Part shown: positions 18,082-26,827 of the stretch, in pieces
Numbering within the stretch: the stretch's first letter is position 1
How the letters are laid out: each line of letters opens with the position of its first letter
DNA from: Opitutales bacterium
GTDB lineage: Bacteria; Verrucomicrobiota; Verrucomicrobiia; Opitutales; JABSRG01
Assembly (NCBI GenBank): GCA_028280845.1
Contig: JANQKZ010000038.1
Coordinates: forward strand, 1-64,000
Direction: 5' to 3'
DNA length: 64,000 bases
Translations under genes and position numbers: made by a program
The notes under the pieces: generated by a model
Database searches by the model: none
What the model was told of the DNA's origin: nothing
The model's input: the letters and a program-made list of their open reading frames with translations, nothing else

Positions 18082-19089
18082 TCAAATAAACACCATGCTC
18101 AGAATAGCTACGCTGAGTAGAATCCACGTCACCATCACGGCCCAATACAGGATCGGGTGCTCCTGCTTGGAAATCGGTTCCATAAAATGAGTCGTTCCAT
18201 ACTTCAGGTCGGGCAGTACCCACATCAGGAAAAAAATCCCCCAGGCCCATTCTGCTTTTGTCGCCAGAATAGTATAGACCATAACTAAGCCGGTGATGGC
18301 TCGCCACTTAATCCGGCCCTCAAGCTTCGGTGGGTAAATCTCCGGCCCTGATCTTTTTGTATCCGCCTCGGACACGAGAATCCCCGCTCCTTGCGGGTCC
18401 TCAGCGACAACATGGGTTCCGCTTTCATTTTCGTATGTGATGAGGACCTTTCCACCTTCGGCAATGATCAACCGCTTCGCCGCACTCAAGTCGGACACCG
18501 TGAGACGAACTGCCCAGTACTCTTTCTCCCCTTTCTCCGAATTCGGTGCAACCTGCAGGTAGGCTACGTGTTGGCCTCTTTCATCCTCTACCGCGTAGCG
18601 ATTCCCACTTTCTGGTTTAAAACTCCAACCAAAAAGCTCCGCATAAAACCCGGAAACCCGATTCAAATCACTGACAAACAGTTCACTCCCACCCCATTGT
18701 CCTGCCATCCCTATCTGAGGTGGACTATTCAACTTCTCGCCCTCATAGCAGGTGAACCCAGCCCCGGCGGGATCCCGGATCAAGGCAATCCGTCCACTCA
18801 ACGATTCCTCTTCTAATTCGACTTTTGCCCCCAAGGTCCGCGCCTTTTCCACCACCCTGTCTATATCCTCTACCTTGAAGTAGGTCATCCAGAAGGACGG
18901 CATCCGGATCTTCTGAAAGAAAGCAGGCATCTCGTAAATCCCGGCGACCTCACGATTACCAGACGACCCAATGCTATATCCGCTTCCATCGTCCATGGCA
19001 TGGAACGACCAGTGCATCAATCGACCGTAAAACCGGCGGGCTTGCTCTACATCGAAAGTCGATAGATCCGTCCAGATACAGGTCACCAT
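18082..19089 (-). CDS. Double VOC-domain protein with C-terminal membrane helices
   Basis: About 335 residues. Two vicinal-oxygen-chelate (glyoxalase-like) domains lie in tandem. The first covers about residues 1-115 (MVTCIWTDLSTFDVEQARRF), the second about 130-245 (GSELFVSDLNRVSGFYAELFG, then EDPQGAGILVSEAD). The last 80 residues hold two or three hydrophobic helices (VMVYTILATKAEWAWGIFFL and YWAVMVTWILLSVAILS). VOC proteins bind a metal and small molecules, but the role of this one is unknown. A membrane tail on a VOC protein is unusual. It is the last gene of the ACIII-cbb3 operon, 53 bases after the ccoP-like gene. The start is taken as ATG 19089; an upstream start would run into that gene. 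Confidence 0.8.
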   Translation of the reverse strand: MVTCIWTDLSTFDVEQARRFYGRLMHWSFHAMDDGSGYSIGSSGNREVAGIYEMPAFFQKIRMPSFWMTYFKVEDIDRVVEKARTLGAKVELEEESLSGRIALIRDPAGAGFTCYEGEKLNSPPQIGMAGQWGGSELFVSDLNRVSGFYAELFGWSFKPESGNRYAVEDERGQHVAYLQVAPNSEKGEKEYWAVRLTVSDLSAAKRLIIAEGGKVLITYENESGTHVVAEDPQGAGILVSEADTKRSGPEIYPPKLEGRIKWRAITGLVMVYTILATKAEWAWGIFFLMWVLPDLKYGTTHFMEPISKQEHPILYWAVMVTWILLSVAILSMVFI

Positions 19090-19142
19090 GGGAGGGTTAT
19101 TTATTCTGCTCGAAGAGGGGACGGAATGGGATGGAAAAGCCC

Positions 19143-19847
19143 TTAATTCAGTGGGTAAACCTGAAGAATTTCGGTTCCATCCCAAGGTCCACGGTTCCCT
19201 AACTCTTCGCGCAGCGAAGTCACTTGAGATTCCAGAATAGGTTCGTAAGCATTGCCCCAGGCATTGCGCACATAGGTCATGACAGCAGCCAAATCACGAT
19301 CCCGGCGAAAAGCAGGATGGGCTCCGAATGCCGGCATATTCCCATTGTATTGGTTACCCTTTACTTCAATCGGGCCAACCAGGCCATGGAGCAGGATAGC
19401 GATCAACCGATCAGGATCGCCATCCACCCAGCGCGAATCCACTAAAGGCGGATATACCCCCGGCGACCCCATTCCACTGGTTTGGTGGCATGTAGCACAG
19501 TTGGCATTATAGAGCCTCTCTCCGCGAGGAATTAGCCAATCCAGGGAGTCGTAATCAATCGGAACCTGGGAGCTGGGATCCACCACCTCGAAATCCGTGG
19601 AATAGGCATACCATTTGAAGTGGCCGGAATTCGCTTCAAAATAAATCCCCGCCCAGAAAGTCAGGGCACAAAACACAAATAGCAGGTAGATGGGAATGGG
19701 AGAGAACCCCTCAGTAGGCTCTTCTTTCTCACGCATGAGCTGGGCGTGAACATCCTGCAACGAATCATCGCCCAGTTTGGCATGCTCAAGAATCATGTGC
19801 TGATCCTCAGGGGCAGGGGCTCCGGGTCTTTCTTCTGTGGTTGACAT
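19143..19847 (-). CDS. CcoP-like membrane-anchored monohaem cytochrome c
   Basis: A 234-residue cytochrome c with one membrane helix near residues 52-70 (YLLFVFCALTFWAGIYFE) and a periplasmic c-type domain. The haem site is CATCH, with the axial Met likely in NGNMPAFGAHP. The gene position after ccoN and ccoO, and the N-terminal layout, fit CcoP, the third subunit of cbb3 oxidase. Typical CcoP has two CxxCH sites and only one is present here. It would bring electrons to the CcoO/CcoN core. The spacing to ccoO (42 bases) and to the downstream VOC gene suits one operon. Confidence 0.85.
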   Translation of the reverse strand: MSTTEERPGAPAPEDQHMILEHAKLGDDSLQDVHAQLMREKEEPTEGFSPIPIYLLFVFCALTFWAGIYFEANSGHFKWYAYSTDFEVVDPSSQVPIDYDSLDWLIPRGERLYNANCATCHQTSGMGSPGVYPPLVDSRWVDGDPDRLIAILLHGLVGPIEVKGNQYNGNMPAFGAHPAFRRDRDLAAVMTYVRNAWGNAYEPILESQVTSLREELGNRGPWDGTEILQVYPLN

Positions 19848-19889
19848 GGGAAATAGTTAAAATCTTTGAGCGATTGTGATGCGTGCAGG

Positions 19890-20621
19890 TTATTCGGGCA
19901 GCTGAGCTTCAGGGAGGGAATAGTCCACTCTCAGGCTGAGAAGGTACTCCACCAGGGCCTCGCCTTCTGCGGTGGGGACGACTTCATAACCGGGAGGAGG
20001 AGCCGAGGGATGCCCATTTGGAATATTGACTACTAACTTGTCCGGTTTGCTCCCGACAGGTCTCACTTCATAAAGGAATCTGAACGACGGCATAAGAGAA
20101 CCCGGAGAAGTAATTGTGGGATCCCATAGGTGAGAGTGGTGCCAGTCACGGCCGGCAGCGTCAAACAGACGATTACCTACCGCTGCCAGGTCGGGTCCGG
20201 TCCGCATGGTACCTAACAACACGCGATCCTGGAGAACATAATCACGGGCTACGCTACCCCGCAGACCCCAGTTGCGAGCAATATCGTTGCCGAACCCTTC
20301 GTGCCTGACCTGTTGGGAATGGCAGTACATGCAACCCAGCGAAATGTAGACCTGCTTACCCTGTTGGGCCAGGCCAACGGGCGCTTGGGGGTGTAGAGTT
20401 TCACCAGGGGCCGGTACCCCTTCAACCTGAATGGAGCTACCGTCCTCTTTTTCCACCGAGGCCATCACTCCCGTGATGGCATCACCCGTATTTGGATTAA
20501 CATATTGTTCGGTAGCGGGCTCCAGAGCTCCCAGCTGCACATGGCTGGATAGCACGATCCCAGTCCAGCTGAAGGCTATGCAGAAGAAGATACCAAGAAA
20601 AAGGAGAGGAAGATTTTTCAT
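19890..20621 (-). CDS. ccoO: cbb3-type cytochrome c oxidase subunit II
   Basis: A 243-residue monohaem cytochrome c of the FixO/CcoO family. One N-terminal membrane helix is at residues 4-25. The haem site is CMYCHSQQ with the following RHEGFG. The segment [15 protein letters not shown] and [17 protein letters not shown] (with the likely axial Met) are typical of CcoO. It transfers electrons to the haem b/CuB core in CcoN on the periplasmic side. It starts three bases after the end of ccoN. Confidence 0.93.
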   Translation of the reverse strand: MKNLPLLFLGIFFCIAFSWTGIVLSSHVQLGALEPATEQYVNPNTGDAITGVMASVEKEDGSSIQVEGVPAPGETLHPQAPVGLAQQGKQVYISLGCMYCHSQQVRHEGFGNDIARNWGLRGSVARDYVLQDRVLLGTMRTGPDLAAVGNRLFDAAGRDWHHSHLWDPTITSPGSLMPSFRFLYEVRPVGSKPDKLVVNIPNGHPSAPPPGYEVVPTAEGEALVEYLLSLRVDYSLPEAQLPE

Positions 20622-20624
20622 GTC

Positions 20625-22124
20625 CTATTTACCTCCTCCTACAGATTCGCCTTGCAGCAGAGTTGGACCTGACGCTTCAGGTCCGGGTTGAACGCGCAGG
20701 AGAATCCAGGCGAAATTAATGGCAAAGGCCAGGTGTCCAATCGTCAGCAATATGCCCGAAAAGGAGCGAGACATTAACCACGGTCGAGTATTCTGCATAA
20801 CCTCCAGGAAGGTATAAACTGGAACGCCATCCTCCGTCACTGCGTTGAGCTGCATACCTTGAATCCAGCCTCCAACATGCAGACCGACCAGCATCACCCC
20901 AATACCAATCGCACAGCACCAGAAGTGAATTCGAATCAACGTGGCGGATGGCCATTCGCGATAGATCAGACGAGGCAACATAAAGTAGATGGCCCCGAAC
21001 ATAATCATGGTGAAGAAGGCATATACCCCATGGTGAGCGTGGCCTACGGTGAAATGAGTAAAGTGGGTGATCTCATTGACGTCTCGGAGCGACATGGTCG
21101 ACCCGATCAGGCTAACCAGGGTGTAGGACATAGCCCCAAACACCACAAAGCGTAAAGTCGGACTTTTCCAGACTGCTGAATGCTCACCAACCACGGTTAG
21201 GTGGTGGTTAACCGCCGTCACAATCACAGGGATCACCATCATGACACTGCCCACGATACCGGCAGTCTGCAACCACACCGGAATCGGACCACCAATCAGA
21301 TGGTGCACCCCCGCCCAATTATAGAACAGAGCCAGCGACCAGAATCCCAGTATCGACAAGTAATAACTGTGGATGGGCTTGCCCAGCACTTTGGGTATGA
21401 GGTAATAGGCCGCAGCTAATCCCATAGGGGTCATCCAAAGCCCCAGGACGTTATGGGCAAACCACCAGTTAGTGATCGGTTGAATCACGCCACGAGCCGG
21501 TGCGAAAATGATCATAGTCTGCGAGACAAAATATAGCCAGGGGAACCAGAACAGCGCTCCCAGGATATACCACTGCGACACGTAAACGTGTTCCCCTCGG
21601 CGATATCTAAAAGATACGATACCCCACACCGCGATCAAGGCGTAGGAAAGGGTCAGGAGCGGCACGACGTTGGGTGGCATTTCGATCCATTCGACCGAGG
21701 TCATATCTCCGGCCAAAATCCCGTATATACCTACCGTCACCGCAATATTCCAGAACACACCAGCCGCATAAAGGAGCCCACCATGGCGGATTGGAGCCCG
21801 GCAGAGCCTGGCCATTAACCAGAGTCCAACCGCAAAGATCACATTATTCGACCAGCCATATATCATGGCGTTCAGGTGAGCAGAACGCACCCGGCCGAAC
21901 GTCCAGAAGGCCGATTCCGCCATGAATTCCGGGGTGTGACTCTTGATAGCAGCCATCAGCGCGAACACGGTCCCCGCCAATAGCCAGAGCACGGCAGAAA
22001 TCAAAAAGAGGAGAGCAGGTCCGCGCATCGAACGATCGATTACGGCTAGCTGGATCTGCTCAGACTCGCCCCGCCCTTTATAAGGGTTCAAGGCCTTGGT
22101 AAATGCTGTGGACAATGCGCTCAT
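20625..22124 (-). CDS. ccoN: cbb3-type cytochrome c oxidase subunit I
   Basis: A 499-residue subunit with about twelve membrane helices; it holds the low-spin haem b and the oxygen-reducing haem b3/CuB centre. Conserved His sites are visible: SAHLNAM for the low-spin haem, WWFAHNVLG and VHHLIGG for CuB, and HFTVGHAHHGVYAF for the two haem b ligands. Tyr in HSYYLSILG is a candidate for the cross-linked tyrosine. It reduces O2 to water and pumps protons in the cytoplasmic membrane. cbb3 enzymes have high oxygen affinity, which suggests growth at low oxygen. It follows ccoS by one base. Confidence 0.95.
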   Translation of the reverse strand: MSALSTAFTKALNPYKGRGESEQIQLAVIDRSMRGPALLFLISAVLWLLAGTVFALMAAIKSHTPEFMAESAFWTFGRVRSAHLNAMIYGWSNNVIFAVGLWLMARLCRAPIRHGGLLYAAGVFWNIAVTVGIYGILAGDMTSVEWIEMPPNVVPLLTLSYALIAVWGIVSFRYRRGEHVYVSQWYILGALFWFPWLYFVSQTMIIFAPARGVIQPITNWWFAHNVLGLWMTPMGLAAAYYLIPKVLGKPIHSYYLSILGFWSLALFYNWAGVHHLIGGPIPVWLQTAGIVGSVMMVIPVIVTAVNHHLTVVGEHSAVWKSPTLRFVVFGAMSYTLVSLIGSTMSLRDVNEITHFTHFTVGHAHHGVYAFFTMIMFGAIYFMLPRLIYREWPSATLIRIHFWCCAIGIGVMLVGLHVGGWIQGMQLNAVTEDGVPVYTFLEVMQNTRPWLMSRSFSGILLTIGHLAFAINFAWILLRVQPGPEASGPTLLQGESVGGGK

Positions 22125-22125
22125 G

Positions 22126-22377
22126 CTATAACCGGGTCCCCTCCTGTTCGGGTTGGATTCGGCGGGGCCGATCGATGTCTCTCAACTTACGTTTCCGTTG
22201 AGGAAATGCATCCTGGGTGACACCTTCGGGTTCATCCTCATCAAAAATAACGCGGGACCCTTTATCAAAGTCTTTTAACTGCCCCTTCTTGGACGCCCAC
22301 ATCAATCCATAGACGGCTGAGGCAAAAAAGGCCAAGCCCATGAGAAAAATAATAACAAGGTAAACGTTCCAGGTCAT
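22126..22377 (-). CDS. ccoS: cbb3 oxidase assembly protein CcoS
   Basis: An 83-residue membrane protein: one helix (residues 6-27, YLVIIFLMGLAFFASAVYGL), then WASKKGQLKDFDKGSRVIFDED, which matches the CcoS signature of Gly-Gln, an acidic patch and IFDED. CcoS is needed to insert haem and CuB into cbb3 oxidase. The C-terminal 40 residues are highly charged and longer than usual. It lies directly before ccoN, whereas in Proteobacteria it is normally in ccoGHIS. The assignment rests on the short motif and context. Confidence 0.8.
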   Translation of the reverse strand: MTWNVYLVIIFLMGLAFFASAVYGLMWASKKGQLKDFDKGSRVIFDEDEPEGVTQDAFPQRKRKLRDIDRPRRIQPEQEGTRL

Positions 22378-22392
22378 TCAGGTTGAGGGGTA

Positions 22393-22710
22393 TTATGGGG
22401 TTTTAGCTTGGTAAGCCTTAACCGTGAGCTCCATTGCGTCTTTCAGGGGCACTTTATAAACTCCTTTTTCGGCATCGACAACCTCAAGGGTATCGACCTT
22501 CGACGCCCAGGCACTTTCAGATTCCATACGGATTTGTAGACGTTGCTCCGCAGTTTGTGCGAGTGGATCGTCTGGGCGATTTGGCAAGTAGGCTAACCAC
22601 AGGACAAATGCGAAGAGCAGGATGGAACCGAGAGCCCCGATGACCGTTAAAGTCTGGTTGCTCAGGAAAGGTTCTTCCGGGGAAACGTCGTTATCGGTGG
22701 GATTACTCAT
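22393..22710 (-). CDS. Small single-helix membrane protein of the ACIII operon
   Basis: A 105-residue protein, beginning at the ATG at 22710 and overlapping the end of actF by eight bases. One membrane helix at about residues 20-42 (TVIGALGSILLFAFVLWLAY), then a soluble part with the segment GVYKVPLKDAMELTV. I recall similar segments in small proteins beside ACIII and caa3 oxidase genes in other bacteria, but cannot cite one. It may be an ACIII accessory subunit or an assembly factor. An upstream start in actF is possible but not favoured. Confidence 0.75.
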   Translation of the reverse strand: MSNPTDNDVSPEEPFLSNQTLTVIGALGSILLFAFVLWLAYLPNRPDDPLAQTAEQRLQIRMESESAWASKVDTLEVVDAEKGVYKVPLKDAMELTVKAYQAKTP

Positions 22711-24025
22711 GGCAATTGACAGCACTTTCGATGCGGGGATCGCGGATGGGGATAACTTCAACAGTCTTCATGCTCCGGAGGAAAGCCCAAACACAAATTC
22801 CACCTACGCCTACCAGGGCGGCAAGGTCGAAGACGATATCCAACCCATTGTAGATGACCGGACTTACAACATATCCCATGGGGTTGGCATCCGTGATCTC
22901 AACAGTCTTCTGACGGGGAATGATATTGTAGTAGAGATCCACCAAGTGGAACACGATAATCCAGGCACTGATGAACATCAGCCGAGAGGTGATCACCTTG
23001 GTCTTATACCAGAGCAGGTTAAGGAAGGGAAAAAGGAAGTGGAAAAAGACCAGGCCAAGCAACATCCAACCCCAGGCGCTCAGCCCGCCTTCAAGAGCGA
23101 AAAGACGGTCGTTAAACCAGTAGGTTTCTTCCGGGATGTTGGCATTGTAGATCAAAAAGTACTGGGAGAAAACGATATAGGCCCAAAACACGGTAAAGGC
23201 TAACAGCATACAGCCAAGGAGATACCGGTGTCCCCGATTGAAAAGCCCTCCACCCAAACGGCCATTTTGCATCATAAGAATACAGATGATAACTGCCGCC
23301 GCCGTAGCCCCGCGAATGGAAGCCGCAAAGAACCAGACCCCATACATGGTGGAGAACCAGTGGTAGGACAGGCTCATAAACCAATCAAAGGCGGCAAAGG
23401 TCGCCGCGAGCGCCGTGGCAATGATCCCAAAAGCGGAGAGGATCCGGGCTTGTCTGGCCCATTTCACATCGCCGTCCTGTTCCATCGTAAAGGATACCTT
23501 GCGGAGCCGCTCTGCAAGAAACACCAGGACCCCAAAATAGACCACAACCCGGGCAATAAAAAAGCCGACATTCAGGTAACCGCTCTTGGCTTGGTAGAGC
23601 ACATCGCTCGCCACCGTTTCTCCTCCAGGCAGGCTGTAGCTTGGATCCATCCATTTCCAGATCAGGCCGGGATAGCCGGAAAAGAGGGATACCAGGATAA
23701 GAGGAATAAATAGAAGGGCGAGCCACTTCATCGCGGCCAGGCCGTGCTCTAACTGCCGGCGGATAATCACGGGCCATCCCGCATCAAACACGTACCAGAT
23801 CATGATCAGGAACAGCATGCCGATTCCCAACGAGAGCCAGAAGGACAAGCCGAGCAACCAGCTCATAGCATAGCGGGAATTGTGTTGGCTGGCTCCGAGA
23901 AGGAGGCCAACCCCCGCCAGGGAGAGGCCGATAAAGCCGACAATCAATGCGATGGTGGAAAAATCCTTACCCTTGCCGGATGCGACGGCCTCAGGCACGG
24001 TTACGGATGCGGAATCAGCACTCAT
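22703..24025 (-). CDS. actF: Alternative Complex III integral membrane subunit ActF
   Basis: A 440-residue membrane protein with about ten helices, of the NrfD-like type that pairs with ActC in Alternative Complex III. ActF anchors the complex and helps form the quinone-side membrane unit. Features include a long hydrophobic N-terminal half and an aromatic C-terminal region. Its ATG overlaps the stop of actE by four bases, and it overlaps the next small membrane gene. Family assignment is by operon position, length and topology; exact catalytic residues are not clear by eye. Confidence 0.88.
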   Translation of the reverse strand: MSADSASVTVPEAVASGKGKDFSTIALIVGFIGLSLAGVGLLLGASQHNSRYAMSWLLGLSFWLSLGIGMLFLIMIWYVFDAGWPVIIRRQLEHGLAAMKWLALLFIPLILVSLFSGYPGLIWKWMDPSYSLPGGETVASDVLYQAKSGYLNVGFFIARVVVYFGVLVFLAERLRKVSFTMEQDGDVKWARQARILSAFGIIATALAATFAAFDWFMSLSYHWFSTMYGVWFFAASIRGATAAAVIICILMMQNGRLGGGLFNRGHRYLLGCMLLAFTVFWAYIVFSQYFLIYNANIPEETYWFNDRLFALEGGLSAWGWMLLGLVFFHFLFPFLNLLWYKTKVITSRLMFISAWIIVFHLVDLYYNIIPRQKTVEITDANPMGYVVSPVIYNGLDIVFDLAALVGVGGICVWAFLRSMKTVEVIPIRDPRIESAVNCHE

Positions 24026-24675
24026 AGACCCAGTTCCCTTTTCTGTTCGGGCGTCAATTCCGCCTCGGTTGCACTAAATACTTTCTGGAGGGCGCGCACA
24101 TAGAGCACTACAGCCCAACGCTCCTCCACCGTTAGCTTATCTCCATACCCCATCATGGTATTATACCCGTAGGTAATGGTGTTGTAGATGTTTCCATCCG
24201 GCCGTTGCCGGTAAATGTCGGTCGTCAGGTTCGACGCGTTGATTCCATAATTCAGGGTCACGCCATTGCCTTCGCCCAGTCCACCGTGACACACCGTGCA
24301 GAAAATATCATACTTTTGACGGCCCAGCTCCATTAGCTCATAGGTCACCGGGAGAGGAAACTCACTAATCTCATCGCCGTTTGCATCCTTACCGGTGAGC
24401 AACTCAGGCCGCTCTATGACCACGTTTTCGTATTCTCCGGAAAAGACGGCCACCTGGTTCAATCCGGTTCCCCGCACAACGGTTCCGCCCACTGGCATCC
24501 GGTCGTCCATCCGGTTCCCGTAAAACTGGTTTTCACCCTGGGGATGAAACTTCTGCTGGCGGTCCATATCAGGGAAGATATACAGCGGTGTTTTCTCCGT
24601 TTTCGTTCCTCGGAACCCTGCAATGGATATCACTGCAATGAGGGTAAAGGTGAAAAATATTAGAAAGTATTTCAT
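24022..24675 (-). CDS. actE: Alternative Complex III monohaem cytochrome ActE
   Basis: A 217-residue cytochrome c. An N-terminal membrane or lipoprotein-like segment (residues 3-20) is followed by the haem site CTVCHGGLGEGNG and a probable axial Met in NTMMGYGDKL. ActE is thought to pass electrons between the ActA haems and the terminal oxidase. The gene lies eight bases after actD and overlaps actF. Its length matches the family. Confidence 0.9.
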   Translation of the reverse strand: MKYFLIFFTFTLIAVISIAGFRGTKTEKTPLYIFPDMDRQQKFHPQGENQFYGNRMDDRMPVGGTVVRGTGLNQVAVFSGEYENVVIERPELLTGKDANGDEISEFPLPVTYELMELGRQKYDIFCTVCHGGLGEGNGVTLNYGINASNLTTDIYRQRPDGNIYNTITYGYNTMMGYGDKLTVEERWAVVLYVRALQKVFSATEAELTPEQKRELGL

Positions 24676-24683
24676 GACTGACG

Positions 24684-25244
24684 CTATTCGGGGAGATAAT
24701 CCACGCTGGTGGCTCCGAGTTTTTCGAGAAACCCGAATGTTTCATTCATTTCAAATTTTGGATCCTTCCGCTGGATCACCACAAAGAAGCGGTCGTCCGT
24801 TGCGTTCTTGAAGTCCGGATGGTTAAACACCGGGTGGTAGTATTGCGGCAGGAGATTCATGAGAAACATCCCTCCAAGCGTACCAAAAGCCGCCAGGAGA
24901 ATAGTCATTTCATAGGTGACCGGGAAGGGGAAGATCGGGCTATACAGGGGCTTACCACCAACGATCAAGGGGTAGTCAAAGTCGCCCATATACCAGACGA
25001 TCAGGTTCCCCAGAATGAATCCGGTTATCCCTCCGATAAAGGTAAAAATCGGCACCTTAGACCGCTTCAACCCGCTCGCTTTCTCCAGGCCATGGACCGG
25101 AAACGGGGTATAGGAGTCAAATTTCTCATAACCGGCCTGGTGAATATTCTCGCAGGCATGATATATATCCTGCGCGTTTTCAAAGGAAGCGATGATGCCC
25201 CAGACGCGTTTCTTCTCAGAAGTGGTTTCAGTTGGTGCGTTCAT
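24684..25244 (-). CDS. actD: Alternative Complex III subunit ActD (DUF3341)
   Basis: A 186-residue protein of the DUF3341/ActD family with two hydrophobic helices in the middle (about residues 65-90 and 108-132) and a cytoplasmic N-terminus. The N-terminal fold resembles a ferredoxin-like domain ([20 protein letters not shown]). It makes contacts inside the membrane part of ACIII and carries no cofactor. Its ATG overlaps the stop of actC by four bases. Confidence 0.9.
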   Translation of the reverse strand: MNAPTETTSEKKRVWGIIASFENAQDIYHACENIHQAGYEKFDSYTPFPVHGLEKASGLKRSKVPIFTFIGGITGFILGNLIVWYMGDFDYPLIVGGKPLYSPIFPFPVTYEMTILLAAFGTLGGMFLMNLLPQYYHPVFNHPDFKNATDDRFFVVIQRKDPKFEMNETFGFLEKLGATSVDYLPE

Positions 25245-26809
25245 TGGTCTACACCCTCCTCTCCGTGATGGTGAACGGGGGTTTTGGCTTTATGGGTATG
25301 GCTGTCACGATGGTCTGTCCCGTGGTAGTGGGGGTCGCCCTGCGGCATCGATAAAGCCTTAACTTCCGACAAAGCCATTAGCGGTAGGAAACGGATAAAC
25401 AGGAGAAAGAGGACCGAGAACAGACCGAAGGTTCCGAAATAGGTAAAGATGTCGACCATGGTCGGCGAATAGTAGCCCCACGAACTGGGAAGAAAGTCAT
25501 TGGCCAGCGAAGTCACTGTAATGACGAAGCGCTCAAACCACATCCCCACGTTGACGAAAATCGATATGACCCAGACTAACGCCGCATTGTCGCGAACGGA
25601 TTTAAACCAGAATAACTGGGGACTGATCACATTACAGCTAATCATAATCCAGTAGGCCCAGGAGTATTGGCCGAAAGCCCGGTTGACGAAGGCAAATCCC
25701 TCGTAGGGATTCGCCCCATACCAGGCGATGAAGAACTCCATTGCATAGGCGTATCCTACCATCGATCCGGTCGCCAGGGTGATCTTACACATATTATCGA
25801 TGTGCGCCTGGGTTATGAGATCATGGAGTCCGTAAAGCGCCCGCAGGGGGAGCATGAGGGTCAACACCATACCAAATCCGGAAAAGATGGCCCCCGCCAC
25901 GAAGTATGGAGGAAAGATCGTCGTGTGCCACCCGGGAAGGATAGATGCGGCAAAGTCGAAGGACACGATGGTGTGCACCGATAGCACCAACGGTGTACAA
26001 AGCCCGGCCAGGAGGAGGTAGGCCATTTCAAAGTTGCGCCAATGGTTGGTGGAACCACGCCAACCGGCAGAAAGGATCGTATACAGATAAAGGCGAAACT
26101 TCTGGTAACCGATTTGGAAGGCCTTTTCGACGGCCCCGCTAGCCCCTTCAATCCTGCGCTTAGCTACCTCTCCACACCGGTCACGGATGGTTGCGAAGTC
26201 GGGAATCATTCCCATACACCAGAAGAGGAAAGAAACCGTGCCATAGGTGGAGACGGCGAACACATCCCATTCAAGGGGGGAGCGGAACTGTGGCCAGATC
26301 CAATTGGCATTCGGGAGCGGGAACAACCACCAGGCAAACCAGACTCGACCCACATGGAAGAGCGGAAAGATACCGGCACAAACCACCGCGAAAATGGTCA
26401 TGGCTTCCGCTGCCCGGTTAATCGAGGTGCGCCAGCTCTGTTTTAAGAGGCAGAGGATGGCGGAAATCAGAGTTCCAGCGTGGCCGATCCCGATCCAGAA
26501 TACGAAGTTGACGATGGCCCATCCCCAATTGACTGGGTTATTCAGACCCCAGACTCCGACCCCTGTCGATACCAGGTAGGTCAAACCCATCAGGGTAAAG
26601 CTGGCTGTCAGGGCGGCAACGGTAAATGCGATCCACCACCAGGTCGGAGTCTTCACCTCCACAATGCTACAGATCAGATCCGTGATATAGTGAAAACTTC
26701 GGTTGTTTTCGACAAGGGGACGTTGCGGCAGCGAGACCGGGTCCACCTTCTTCAGCACCTCCGGCTTTGGTGCTTGTACTGTTTGAAATTCTTCCGCTGA
26801 TAATGCCAT
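25241..26809 (-). CDS. actC: Alternative Complex III NrfD-like membrane subunit ActC
   Basis: A 522-residue NrfD/PsrC-type protein with about ten membrane helices. It would form the menaquinol-binding site at the periplasmic side, next to the Fe-S clusters of ActB. The tail after residue 480 is cytoplasmic and His-rich ([24 protein letters not shown]), a metal-binding-like tail that is mirrored in the ActB C-terminus. It follows actB by 18 bases and overlaps actD. Topology and length agree with the family. Confidence 0.92.
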   Translation of the reverse strand: MALSAEEFQTVQAPKPEVLKKVDPVSLPQRPLVENNRSFHYITDLICSIVEVKTPTWWWIAFTVAALTASFTLMGLTYLVSTGVGVWGLNNPVNWGWAIVNFVFWIGIGHAGTLISAILCLLKQSWRTSINRAAEAMTIFAVVCAGIFPLFHVGRVWFAWWLFPLPNANWIWPQFRSPLEWDVFAVSTYGTVSFLFWCMGMIPDFATIRDRCGEVAKRRIEGASGAVEKAFQIGYQKFRLYLYTILSAGWRGSTNHWRNFEMAYLLLAGLCTPLVLSVHTIVSFDFAASILPGWHTTIFPPYFVAGAIFSGFGMVLTLMLPLRALYGLHDLITQAHIDNMCKITLATGSMVGYAYAMEFFIAWYGANPYEGFAFVNRAFGQYSWAYWIMISCNVISPQLFWFKSVRDNAALVWVISIFVNVGMWFERFVITVTSLANDFLPSSWGYYSPTMVDIFTYFGTFGLFSVLFLLFIRFLPLMALSEVKALSMPQGDPHYHGTDHRDSHTHKAKTPVHHHGEEGVDQ

Positions 26810-26827
26810 GGTCAGGTAAGCAAAAGG

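Noticed and set aside
22622-23203. A 193-codon plus-strand frame opposite actF
   Set aside because: It is antisense to membrane helices of actF and the small membrane gene, and very polar, as is typical for shadows.
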